From: Euryodendron excelsum
Taxonomy: Eukaryota; Streptophyta; Magnoliopsida; Ericales; Pentaphylacaceae
Length of the DNA: 64,000 nt
Assembly: GCA_033060915.1 (NCBI GenBank)
Contig: CM065389.1
Coordinates: forward strand, 9,104,501 to 9,168,500
Reading direction: 5' to 3'
Positions 22,597-32,009 of the stretch are shown here, piece by piece; within the stretch, counting starts at the first letter, position 1, and each line of letters begins with the position of its first letter. The notes beneath the pieces are model-generated. The model worked only from the letters and a program-made list of their open reading frames with translations, was not told the origin of the DNA and searched no databases. The position numbers and the translations under genes were made by a program.

Positions 22597-22656
22597 TAAA
22601 CCTGCGTATTATTGTCCTTTCTTTTTTGGCTGGACCACATGCAGCTCCGGTCCTTC

Positions 22657-22664
22657 TATATATA
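22657..22664 (+). promoter_or_regulatory. Probable TATA box of the dioxygenase gene
   Basis: TATATATA lies 99 bp before the ATG at 22763, in a pyrimidine-rich context. It predicts a transcript start near 22690 and a 5' UTR of about 70 bp. The copia element ends only about 60 bp further upstream. Confidence 0.6.
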
Positions 22665-22762
22665 TGTACATAAAACATAAGAGCTAACAACCAAGCAAAC
22701 TTAACCTGCGAATCAAGCTTTCTCAAATATCTTTAGCTCTCTGCCTTCTTTCTCTCGCAAAG

Positions 22763-25700
22763 ATGTTTAGCGTGAAAGCACTTGCTGAATCCGGTTGCCT
22801 CTCAGCTACTCCACTCAAGCATGATGTCCCCCCCGCGACTGATCACCATCACCACCATGATAGAGTCCTTTCGGAAGAAGACGAAGAAATCCCTACCGTC
22901 GACTTTTCACTTCTGACTGCTGGCACTCCTGATCAACGATCCAAAATCATCCAAGGCATCGGCCAAGCATGCCGTGAATGGGGATTCTTTATGGTAAAAA
23001 GCCTTTTTTCTTTTTTCTATTTTTTTTTCTATCCTGTTCCAACCATGCATGTTAGCAAACTTCCAAATGGTCCCAAGTCTCGAATTTCTAAAATTTTTAA
23101 TACTGAGTTTTGTAGTAGTTGAATCACAGTCGTACATGAAATTAGTTTCTCTTCTCCTTCTCCTTTTGTTTTGAGCTCAAATGGTTGCATTTTTAGGTAA
23201 TCAATCATAGTATTCCAGAGAAGCTAATGGATGATATGCTGAAAGCAAGCAGAAGTTTTTTCGATCTAACGGAAGACGAAAAAGGAGAGTACATGGGGAA
23301 GCAGTTGTTTGATCCAATAAGGTGCGGCACAAGCTTTAACGTCTTGGTGGATAAGTCATTCTTCTGGAGGAATTATCTGAAGGTTCATGTTCATCCCCAG
23401 TTCAATGCTCCTAGTAAACCCAGTGGGTTCAGGTAACCTCAACCTTAAAATCAAGCATAAATCTCAATAGCACTGAAGTGATCATAAGCATTCATGCTCA
23501 CTTCTCGGCATCTCACCGACTAGTAGGGTTGGCAAATGGGTGAATTTGGACAGAGTTTAAGTGGGGTTAAATAGATTTGAATTTAAATGGATTCAATTCA
23601 AAGTGGCCCAATTATAAGGGGTTGAGTATAGGTGAGTCACTAACGGATTATTTTAAACTTATGAACCCAAAATTAACCCGTTTATACATTGTTTAAATTT
23701 TTATTTTTATTATAATTTTTATATAAGAAAAATTATATATATAAATTACACATAAAATTTATATTACAAGACAATGTATAAACGGGTAACCGTACTTTAT
23801 TATAACATATATAATTTATTATAATTTTTATTTTATATAATATGTAATCGTACTTTATATTATATTATATATATATATAATTACATATTCTAATGCGGAC
23901 TCTTGTGAAGCAACTATTCTCGCCCTATTACAAACGGATGGTCAATCTCACCACTCTCTCTCTCTCCTCTCTCTCTCTCTCTCATATGAGCTACAGTAGC
24001 TCTGGTCTGTAACCGGTAAAAAAATTGAAGTGAGAAGTTTCACTTTTTGGCCCCTATATCAATTTACATGTCATCAATGGATTTTGGAGCCAACCGAAGG
24101 TGATGCAATTCATGACTTGTACCTGGTTTGAATGGCTTTAGTTTAATGGACATGTCGGGTTGCCTATGTAAAAACAGCAGATATGAGATACATGCATATA
24201 TATATATGTGTGTGTTTGTGCAAAGAAGGCAAAGATTAGAACGTGGTGGCGTTGAGCGTTGATGGTGAGTGCGTGGTGGTGCTTGGCGGCGGTTTAGGAG
24301 TGGGTGGTGGGAGAGTAGAAGGAATAAAATTTTGTTTTAAAAATAATTACAAAAAAAAAAGTATAACACTTTGTTGGGCCATGGCTTTTTTTTTATATAA
24401 TTTTTTAGTTAGTCTAACGGGTACATATGTCCAACCTAATTTAAATCTGTTTATTATTGAACTTGTATGATGCAATTAGATGAGTTTTAAATTGATAAAA
24501 TTGGGTGAGTTCATGAGAATAGGTAAAGTTTGTCAAGCCTACTTACTAGTATATATATATATAGATATCTATATACGAGAAATTAGTAAATTTGTAAGGT
24601 TTGTTTCTAGGTTGGTGACGAATTGTTTCAGTGAACTGAGAAGAGTGACTAGGTCAAGAAATACCAGTGTGATGCTTGTCAAAAATTCTTCGATGTCAAA
24701 ATTAAGTTTGAAAAGATAATTTGACAAAAGTTTAATTAGGATTTTGTTATACGTACCTTGGAGAAGAAGGCTCGAGTCTCCTTTTATACCTTCATGGTTG
24801 TGATCCCAAGAATGTGTATAAATAGTTAGTAGAAATGATCGTTTTTTCACGTGGCTATACATTATTGGATGATCAAGATTTTGGCAGGGTAGTGGTGGAC
24901 GAGATTGTCTCCACTTGTGGCATCTTTCAAGACGCCTGTCAGACTAATGTCGGCACGGTAGGAAAGGTGGTTGTCCCCCCACACGTATTGTTCTTTTTGT
25001 AGTACATAGTCTGTCTTAGTGTCAGGTGTGGTTCTCACTAGCCAAGCTAAAGGGATTGTTAGTATGTTTTTGCTCGGCACTATTTGCTCGGTACCAAATC
25101 GATCAACCTTGGTATGCTCGGCCATCACTCGATCGGCACTACTAGAGTGTCCTGTCATCAATGGTTTCTCTGGTCAGCCTCTTATAAGGGTTCTAGTCAG
25201 TCCTTGCCAGATCAATCCCCATCAATATATATATATATATATATACCATTATCCAATCATATATTTGTTAGGAATAATAATTTGAAATCTGAAAACTTGT
25301 AACTTTGAAGTGTATCAATAGACACTATTTTTAAAATAATATTTGTACCGACTATGTTATTGCAGAGTTAGCAGACAAATTATTCTAAAATACAATAAAA
25401 TGCACTGAAATCTTTTTAGATAACAATTTTTAAAGACTTCTTTTAAAATATTATTTAAAATGAAAAATTGTATTCAGACTTCGAACCAAAAAAAACAAAA
25501 TAGGAGAATAGTCTTATAGACTTCGATAGGTGCGAAAATACTTTTTTAGAAAAGTCATATCTATTAACTGTTCAATTTAAACATTGACAGTTTATAACTA
25601 CTAAAATATTTAAATTCCAAAATTGAAAAAGGGAATTAATAACAGTCACGCACCCACTAAAAGTCACATTGCGCCATGTGCCTCGCCTGTGAGATACGTC

Positions 25701-26503
25701 CTTTTGATTCCTTGTGCTACAAAGTAAAGATAGGTGGCAATAAGACAAAAAAAGTTGTGTTTGAAAGCAATCGAGTCCTTACACACGTAGTAAGAGAGAC
25801 AAGTAGCAAAAGACGTTGTTTAGAGTAAACCTAGTTTAGACGTAAGTTTCCCTTAGTTTTAAAAATATATTAAATAATTTTAATCTCATTTGTTCAACAC
25901 GATGAAGTGTTGTAACTTGTAAGGCTTTTAAAAAAAAAATTGAGGTAAATTCATCTAGTTCATTAATTCTTCATTTAAATAAGGTGTCAATCTAATATTA
26001 AATGTAATGAAGATCTCAATTCCATAGGTATAATGGAGAGAATCTTAATCCCAAAAACAACTTGAACATTCCAAGCTATACCTATGAAAAGTGTATAACA
26101 AAATCATCTATTATCCAATCGGTTCATTCTTGCAGAGAAATTTCAGAAGAATACTGCACAAGGGCCCGAGAAGTGGCAGGAAAATTACTTGAAGGGATAG
26201 CGGTGAGCTTGGGATTGGAAGAAGGATACATAGACAAGGCAATGGAGCTTGAACTGGGGTCACAGCTTCTTGTTGTCAATCTCTACCCGCCTTGCCCACA
26301 GCCAGAGTCATCAATAGGCCTGCCTCCTCATTCGGACCACGGCCTATTGACCCTCCTCATACAGAACGCGCTAGGTGGCCTTCAAGTCCTGCACAATGAC
26401 AACTGGGTGCCCGTCAGTCCCCTTCCTCATTCTATTCTTGTCAATATTGGAGATCATATGGAGGTATGGTTTCTCATTTTCTTATGTGAAAAATACATTC
26501 ACC

Positions 26504-26540
<37 letters not shown>

Positions 26541-27183
26541 GGTGGAAGGGTGGGGCACACGCATCGTGAAACTCTTTTAAATTTTTAAAAGTCTGAAGCA
26601 GTTATTGAGATAAAAACGTGAAGAAATTTAAAATTTTTGGTTTGTTTTGCTCTTGCAGTTTTTGAAAATGATATGGTTTTTTTTTTTTTATTGGTGTGTT
26701 TCTACTATAATAAATTAATGTGTAGAAGACAATTTGTCAATTTCATTAATTTGAATAGCGTTACACAGCTTCAATCAAAGTTAACTATTATAAAGGAAAC
26801 CAAAAGAGCTTTTTGGTGAGCCTCCACTTTGGTGAGACTATTTTTTTGTTAACAAAATTGATCTACAGTATAAAGTTTGCTCAATATATATGTACATATG
26901 GATGTATAATAGAGTGCATTGTGATCGCATGTTGCAGATACTGACCAACGGCAAGTACAAGAGTGTGGTACACCGTGCTGTGGTGAATAACAAAGCAACC
27001 AGAATCTCTATAGGAACAGCACATGGACCACCGCTTGATAAAACTGTAGGCCCTGCCGGAGAGCTGGTGGACAATGAAATCCATCCGCCTGCATACCATG
27101 GAATTAGATATAGGGAGTATTTGGAGCTACAACAAAGCAATGAACTCAATGGAAAATCCTGCTTGGATCGGGTCCGAGTTTGA
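22763..27183 (+). CDS. 2-oxoglutarate/Fe(II)-dependent dioxygenase (DOXC class), four exons
   Basis: A soluble oxygenase that uses 2-oxoglutarate, O2 and Fe(II) to hydroxylate or oxidise a small molecule. Exons are 22763-22993, 23197-23432, 26136-26463 and 26938-27183, all with GT..AG introns and matching phases, giving 346 aa. The DIOX_N region (about 43-145) includes EIPTVDFSLL and the conserved VINHSIP. The catalytic domain contains NLYPPCPQPE (204-213), the iron ligands H221, D223 (PPHSDHGLLTLL) and H277 (VHRAVVN), and the 2-oxoglutarate-binding R287 and S289 (RISI). All key residues are intact. The sequence resembles plant DMR6-like and 2-ODD19-type dioxygenases; the substrate cannot be fixed. 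Intron 2 (2.7 kb) holds a hAT-like element and an LTR-like relic. A poly-His run (about 28-32) near the N-terminus is unusual. Confidence 0.93.
23524..24541. mobile_element. hAT-like non-autonomous element in dioxygenase intron 2
   Basis: The left end TAGGGTTGGCAAATGGG and the inverted right end TAGGCTTGACAAACTTT form a terminal inverted repeat. The flanking 8-mers CCGACTAG (23516-23523) and CTTACTAG (24542-24549) match at 6 of 8 positions. An internal self-complementary portion runs around ATTAACCCGTTTATACATTG and TGTATAAACGGGTAA. No transposase was recognised. A (CT)n tract sits at about 23951-23984. Confidence 0.65.
24600..25200 (-). mobile_element. LTR-like retrotransposon relic in dioxygenase intron 2
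   Basis: The block ACCAGTGTGATGCTTGTCAA..TTCGATGTCAAAATTAAG is a diverged copy of the block in the 10.07-10.56 kb relic. As there, it is followed by a minus-strand TATA-like signal (CCTTTTATACC on the plus strand, about 24780). It is GC-richer than the surrounding intron. The ends were not resolved. Confidence 0.45.
26503..26540. repeat. (TA)n(GA)n microsatellite in dioxygenase intron 3
   Basis: An uninterrupted TA run is followed directly by a GA run, starting about 40 bp after the exon 3 donor. It is likely length-polymorphic. Confidence 0.85.
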
Positions 27184-27499
27184 TTTTTCCACCACTTGTG
27201 GCCGGCCGGGGACAGTTTCTTGCTATAGTGTCGGCGATGTTTGCGATCAATATTAATTAGCCTTCATCCATGGAAACATTTCAATGAACTGTTGTTAAGT
27301 AGACGTTTGATAGATAGAAATGCAGAGATTAGTTTCGTAATCCATGAATTTTTGCAGAAAATGAATCAAAAGACTTGGTCCTCTAGCACTGGGCGCCATG
27401 GGAGAGCCGAAAGAGTCATACTAGATCTCTTCTGAACGACCATCAATTCTTTTATCAAGAAAGAAGATGATTAAATAGTCAGTCATCCTATGAAAGTGA
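27184..27499. other. 3' flank of the dioxygenase gene
   Basis: Probable 3' UTR of the dioxygenase. No further gene was seen. The nearest AATAAA is at 27547-27552, about 360 bp after the stop and already within the adjoining LINE relic. Confidence 0.5.
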
Positions 27500-27900
27500 C
27501 CAGCTCGATCTCTACCTTTCTTTGTTTCTTTTTGGTGCTTCGGAAAAATAAAGAGTAGGAAAGGGACTAAGCCATTACAAAAGAGATCCCTACTATGTCT
27601 GCTATAACCACACTTCTAAGTTGAGGGGGGATCATCTAATATTACAAGTCTTTCATCATTCTGATTAACACCCATTTATGCTAAAGCATCAGCACAATGA
27701 TTTTCCTCTTGAAGAATATGTGTAATGCTACATTTGTAGCGCTCCATGATGTATCTGGCATCTTCTATGAGGCTTTATGGGGGAAGTTTTGGGACGCACC
27801 TTCCTTGATGTGTTGAACTGCTAGTAATGAATCTAACTCTATCTCGATTTCCTTCATACCTTACAGTAGTATGATCGTGAGACCAGCTCGATTTCACCAT
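27500..27900 (-). mobile_element. RNase H-containing LINE relic
   Basis: The minus strand reads EIEIELDSLLAVQHIKEGAS, then YKCSITHILQEENHCADALA, a stop, and MGVNQNDERLVILDDPPST. This is the RNase H C-terminal region found at the end of plant LINE open frames (H..REGN..ADALA pattern). An in-frame stop and a frame break show it is dead. The borders are approximate. Confidence 0.65.
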
Positions 27901-28289
27901 CATGCTCAAACCCTCCTTGTCTTGTCTATATCTTGGTAAAAAAAAAAAAAAAAAACGGGTTAGCTGAGAAAGATCATGCGTGGATGAATCACCTTGTTCT
28001 TGTCTTCAAAATTAGAAATGTATGAAGTCATTTGACTTGAGCAGATGCCTTACCTCTTTCACGCGCACAAAAAAGTTCAAGTTGAGAGTCCCCAAAAAAA
28101 AGTTATCTACAAGAAATGGTTAAAAAGGGAAGCTATTTAAAAAAAAAAGCATTTAACGCTCCCCGACACACAATTATTTTTTTAACTATGTACTGATATA
28201 TAAAGACGTGAATAACAGAATCCAAATCCCAGAATCCCTATGGATAAATGCATCCAATTTCATGATCATGAGTGATCTATTTGAGTCTG

Positions 28290-28712
28290 ATGGGTCGACA
28301 AAAACCAACTCATGAGAAATCTCATAGACATTCTCAAAGACAATGCTTCATTGATCAAGGCAGCCCTATCTATCGAACGCCCCATCTCTTCCATACCAGT
28401 CTCCAATCTCCTTGCCACCAACCACAACTCCGCCTCTCTTCCCGCGGGGCACAACCCCGTTGCTGCTGTCCTCTCCCTTGGCCACGGCTCCCGGCCCACC
28501 GCGAGCGCATGCGTGCGGGTGATGATCATGGACCGCCTCCACCACACCCACGATACTTACGTGGCACTGAAGTGCCTCATCACTCTCGGGCAGTGGCAGG
28601 CACTTCCTCAACCTTTCCAGGTTTCGCGACGGCAGAGACACGGAAATGTGGCAACTGTCATCATGAGTCCGATGGTACGCTAGTGTTCTGGAACGTAACC
28701 TAATTGCTTCTA
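28290..28712 (+). pseudogene. ANTH-domain clathrin-assembly (PICALM-like) pseudogene fragment
   Basis: This resembles the N-terminal half of plant ANTH proteins of the At4g40080 / PICALM10 type, which bind membrane phosphoinositides during clathrin-mediated endocytosis. It starts MGRQKPT and shifts frame near 28310 to MRNLIDILKDNASLIKAALS. It continues through GHNPVAAVLSLGHGSRPTAS and ALKCLITL. There it has lost about 20 residues and shifts frame again to GRHFLNLSRFRDGRDTEMWQ-LSS. An in-frame TGA replaces the tryptophan expected in SSWVRWYA. After VRWYASVLERNL similarity ends. With two frameshifts, a deletion, a premature stop and no C-terminal half, it is a dead partial copy. No introns or poly(A) tail were recognised, so retroposition is possible but unproven. 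Confidence 0.82.
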
Positions 28713-29034
28713 GGGTTTTGGGTACATATATTTCTTCTTCTTGAATGAAAATTGATGATCACTGAAAGAGTATATAACTAAATCAATTTCTAATTCATTT
28801 TCTCACTTACACAATACACTTGGATCCACAATGACAAATACATATGAAACTCATCCACTTTATGTCTTGTGAATAAAAAAGTGAGTTAAATATTAATTTA
28901 TACATAGCATTTCGAATACGGTGACTTCCACATTAGCATTGCTGACTTTATTGCCCACATTATTATCTTTACTCCAGCTTAGCTCACAAGCCATCCTAGG
29001 AGGACCACCGCAACTAAAAGTATAATAAAAAATG
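28713..29034. other. Intergenic, no feature recognised
   Basis: AT-rich spacer between the ANTH fragment and an M180 MITE copy. Nothing further is visible. Confidence 0.5.
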
Positions 29035-29215
29035 GGTAATGTTGTACACTTTAAAATAATTTCATGCGTAATGATGTACTAGAATGAGAGCCTCTCACTT
29101 CAAAATAATACTCATCACAATGGTTTGTTAATTATAAACTGTAAAAGCCACATCATTTTGATAGCAATTTCTGTACTAATTTTTTTTGTAAGTATAGCAT
29201 TTCTCTAAAAAAAAT
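29035..29215 (+). mobile_element. M180 MITE copy
   Basis: It begins GGGTAATGTTGTACACTTTA and contains GAGAGCCTCTCACTTCAAAA, CATCACAATGGTTTGTTAAT, GCCACATCATTTTGATAGC and an end TAGCATTTCTC. This is the family order over its full length. No clear 9-bp duplication was found. Confidence 0.7.
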
Positions 29216-30244
29216 ATTAAAATTTTTGTAATTAATAACCCTTGTGATGGGGTGTTTTGTCTTAAAGTAAAAAGTTCTTATTTTTTTTGCACATGATTTT
29301 TGTATGAATATTTTTGTTGTGTAGTATTACTCTAATAATAATACGGGAAAGCACTAGAGTTGGTGTTAAACCATCCAGGGCAAGACTCGATCTGCAAGTG
29401 TTAGGCCTGGGCTAGTACATCCTATGAGCTCACCATGATCTGTTATCGTGTTTGGGCAAGAATTGTTGCTGCGGCCCATCTTAATGCCTACACCGTTAAC
29501 CTCTCACCATGTCCAATGCTTCCAAACCAAAAAAAACCAAGTTTATGACGGGTAACAGAAAACAAAAGTTCATAATTTTGGATGGTAATAGTTGAACCAC
29601 CGAAATGGTTGGTTGAGCAGGTTTAACTCGTTTCCTAAGGGTGGTAATACTTAGGATTCAAGTTCTCGTAGTTATAGGTGAGATTAAATCTAGATTGCAG
29701 AATCTTTAGCGCCTAGTCGTTTGATCGTAGTTCTTATGTTTGCATTGGGATCAAGCTTATTAACAGATGGCTATGAATACGATAAGACAATATTTTTTGA
29801 TGAATATGTAAAGTAACCTATTTATAAATTTATTGTATTTTAGCAAAAATAAAAATAAAAAATAAACTATGCCCCGAGTTAGCGAGGCTTCTCAGGTTCA
29901 ACTACCCCGTTAGGCTCAACCAAGGTTCATTATTTGGGTTATACAACCCAATAAAAACATACTAAAAGAGAAGATGAAGTCAAAAGAGTCATGTACAACC
30001 CATCAATCACAATCCACTAATTTCATGTGAGATACATATCGCCCAGTAAGCATTTGTTCTCAATAGCTGACACCAATGTAATGATTTTCGCTTGAAAATA
30101 CTTTATGCAACACAATTGACTCGAACTTTAAGTACAACTAATATTGCATAAGGGATACATTATTACTTTATGCTCTTTTACAATTGGTTAACATCTTATA
30201 CGCTATCTATGATTTCAAAGTTTTTATTTTATCTAAGGATATTT
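29216..30244. other. Non-coding intergenic, repeat-like
   Basis: No coding gene was recognised. GC-richer islands at about 29345-29510 and 29875-29945 look like eroded repetitive sequence but could not be assigned to a family. Confidence 0.4.
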
Positions 30245-30415
30245 TTATTAAAAAAAATTCATACAGAATTTATTATCAGAATAATATAATTATGTAAGAA
30301 CCATTTACTTTAAAACAGAACATTCATTATGATGAATTATAATAACAATAATGTTACCACCACATTTGATAAAATTTTTTATACAAATTTTTTAAAAAAA
30401 TAATATTTTCCTGAA
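30245..30415 (+). mobile_element. M180 MITE copy
   Basis: It contains ATTCATACAGAATTTATTAT, AACCATTTACTTTAAAACAG, AACATTCATTATGATGAATT, CACCACATTTGATAAAATTT and an AATATTTTCC end, in family order. It lies about 330 bp from the stop codon of the ATL6-like gene. Confidence 0.65.
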
Positions 30416-30746
30416 TTGATGAGCTTAAAAAATGTCATTAGACAAAACTTTGTGAATTGTATAATATAATAATACAAACTTCCCTTAAAAATGTGAATAC
30501 AAGGTTACCATTTTATTGCCTCTCCTTGGCATAGAAAGGTAGTTCGACTCCATAATCTATTTAAAATGTATAAGAATAAATTCCACATATGGGAATAAAA
30601 AAATTTAACGAAACAACAACTAACAAAAACACACAAACCAAGAAGAAAAAAAAAAAAAAAGAAGCAAATCTATGTAGAAGCAATACGAAAAAAAAAATGT
30701 ATGAAAAAGGTCAACCGCGGGACACAAAAACTACCTACCTGTCTGC
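30416..30746. other. 3' flank of the ATL6-like gene
   Basis: This adjoins the stop codon of the minus-strand ATL gene and probably includes its 3' UTR. A-rich runs are present at about 30645-30661 and 30689-30696. No other feature was seen. Confidence 0.45.
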
Positions 30747-32009
30747 CTAAACTTGATCATCCATCCTTAGCCTATCAAACGACCGTTCCCCAACGTTAAT
30801 CTCCTGCCTGTGACTGTCCGTCGCCCCAAGCAGTCGATGTAAAGGCGACTTAACGGACTTCAAGAAAGTCTTTTGAGCCGCCGTCGACTCCTCGCCACCA
30901 CCAACCACCATCTTTGGCGATCGGGCCGAGCCGGCTCTAGAAAAAAACGGCGGCGCAGTCGTGAACCCCCACCGGTCGAACCGCTCATAATAAAAATTCC
31001 TTCCCCGACCGGTCCCTCCGCTGCTACTCCTGTAACCCTTCCTGGAACTCCTAGCCCTCGGGAACGCGACGCAACTCTTTGTCCTGCTCAGGCTCGAGCT
31101 TACCAACCTGTTCCGTACCTGCTCCGGCAGCCTTAGCGTGAACCTGTCGCAGTTCTCGCCCGGTTGGACCAGCGCGTGACCGGTCGAGTACGACCTCCGA
31201 AACTTTCCAGTGACTAGCTCCCTTCTGGGCGTAGATCGACGTGGATTATTCTGATTCGGCGTCTCAACAGCGTTGACCACCTCTGAAGATTGTATATCTG
31301 GAATCAAATTATCTAAATTTAAGTTCTGTGGGTCATGATCATGAATGTCGGGTGAGAAGACTGAGTGTCCCTGACCCGCTTCGCAGTCCAGGTCGGAGTC
31401 CAGCACTGTGACTTCAAGGGTTTCGCCGGGTCTTGGGATGAGGTTGGCTCGGCAAACGGGGCAGTTGACGTGAGAGGACAACCAGGCGTCGATGCAGTCG
31501 GGATGGAACACGTGGCTGCACTTGGGGAGCAACCGAAGGGTCTCGTCGTCTTCGAACTCGTTCAAGCACACGGCGCATTCTAGCGCGCTATTTCCTATCT
31601 TGAGCCCCTTGACTTCCGAGTACATAAACGTCGGGAACGCATCGATCACGGCGGGGTCGAGCCCGAGCGCAGCCCTCCGCCGAGACCGGCGACTGGCCCC
31701 GACGCCGTCTGCCTCGAGTGTGAAGCTGCGGGCCATCCGGCGCTCGACGCACTGACGGACGTAGACGGAGACACAACCCATGATGAAGAAGGTGCTTATT
31801 AGGCAGATGAGTAAGATCGCCATCGTCGGGCTGACTCTAACCTTGGAGCCAAAAGGGTAACCACCCGGTGGCGGCGGCGGTAAACTCTCCGTCTGCGCAG
31901 TGACCCACGGCGTAGAAAGCGACACCAAAGTGACGGAAACGACAACCCATTTGGCTCTATGGGGGAACCCAAAAAGTCGAACCATCCAACGGCTGTGAAT
32001 TCTCGTCAT
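30747..32009 (-). CDS. RING-H2 E3 ubiquitin ligase of the ATL family (ATL6/ATL31-like)
   Basis: A membrane-anchored E3 ligase of 420 aa that passes ubiquitin from an E2 to its targets; single exon, as usual for ATLs. A probable signal peptide (about 1-39, ending VTAQT) precedes a proline run (44-48) and a transmembrane helix (about 61-84). The ATL hallmark GLD (116-118) lies before the RING-H2 finger, with C145, C148, C164, H166, H169, C172, C183 and C186. It also has the E2-contact W176 and a proline after the seventh ligand. The long basic, Ser/Arg-rich C-terminus (about 200-420) matches the ATL6/ATL31 branch, known in Arabidopsis for carbon/nitrogen and defence responses. The start is the ATG at 32007-32009; a second Met at residue 9 is a possible alternative. 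Confidence 0.95.
   Translation of the reverse strand: MTRIHSRWMVRLFGFPHRAKWVVVSVTLVSLSTPWVTAQTESLPPPPPGGYPFGSKVRVSPTMAILLICLISTFFIMGCVSVYVRQCVERRMARSFTLEADGVGASRRSRRRAALGLDPAVIDAFPTFMYSEVKGLKIGNSALECAVCLNEFEDDETLRLLPKCSHVFHPDCIDAWLSSHVNCPVCRANLIPRPGETLEVTVLDSDLDCEAGQGHSVFSPDIHDHDPQNLNLDNLIPDIQSSEVVNAVETPNQNNPRRSTPRRELVTGKFRRSYSTGHALVQPGENCDRFTLRLPEQVRNRLVSSSLSRTKSCVAFPRARSSRKGYRSSSGGTGRGRNFYYERFDRWGFTTAPPFFSRAGSARSPKMVVGGGEESTAAQKTFLKSVKSPLHRLLGATDSHRQEINVGERSFDRLRMDDQV

Larger units (their letters stand above)
16474..22598 (-). mobile_element. Ty1-copia LTR retrotransposon, full-length but decayed
   Basis: A 6.1-kb element on the minus strand bounded by two LTRs. Domains run in copia order (gag, protease, integrase, reverse transcriptase, RNase H), but many stops and frameshifts break the polyprotein. 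A retroviral-type zinc knuckle (CYRCAIKEYWSRTC, about 20895-20940) marks gag. An (AT)n microsatellite interrupts the reverse transcriptase. No 5-bp target-site duplication could be matched (CTTAG on the left, AACCT on the right), and the right LTR terminus is mutated (TAATA in place of TAACA). The element is therefore old and can act only through other copies' enzymes, if at all. It ends about 165 bp upstream of the dioxygenase start codon, in the opposite orientation. Confidence 0.92.
22000..22598 (-). repeat. 5' LTR of the copia element, with a MITE inserted
   Basis: This matches the 3' LTR from TGTTATAAAACTAAAAG onward, but a 183-bp MITE and its duplicated target enlarge it; without them it is about 407 bp. 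Many differences from the sister LTR are transitions, in keeping with an old, methylated element. Its outer end holds TGACGTCA (22565-22572) and TGACGTAA (22589-22596). Confidence 0.9.

Noticed and set aside
16469..22603. 5-bp target-site duplication for the copia element
   Set aside because: The flanks CTTAG and AACCT do not match, and the right LTR end is mutated, so no duplication can be claimed.
30873..31776. Plus-strand and alternative-frame open frames over the ATL6-like gene
   Set aside because: These are frame shadows of the intact minus-strand RING-H2 gene in GC-rich coding sequence.
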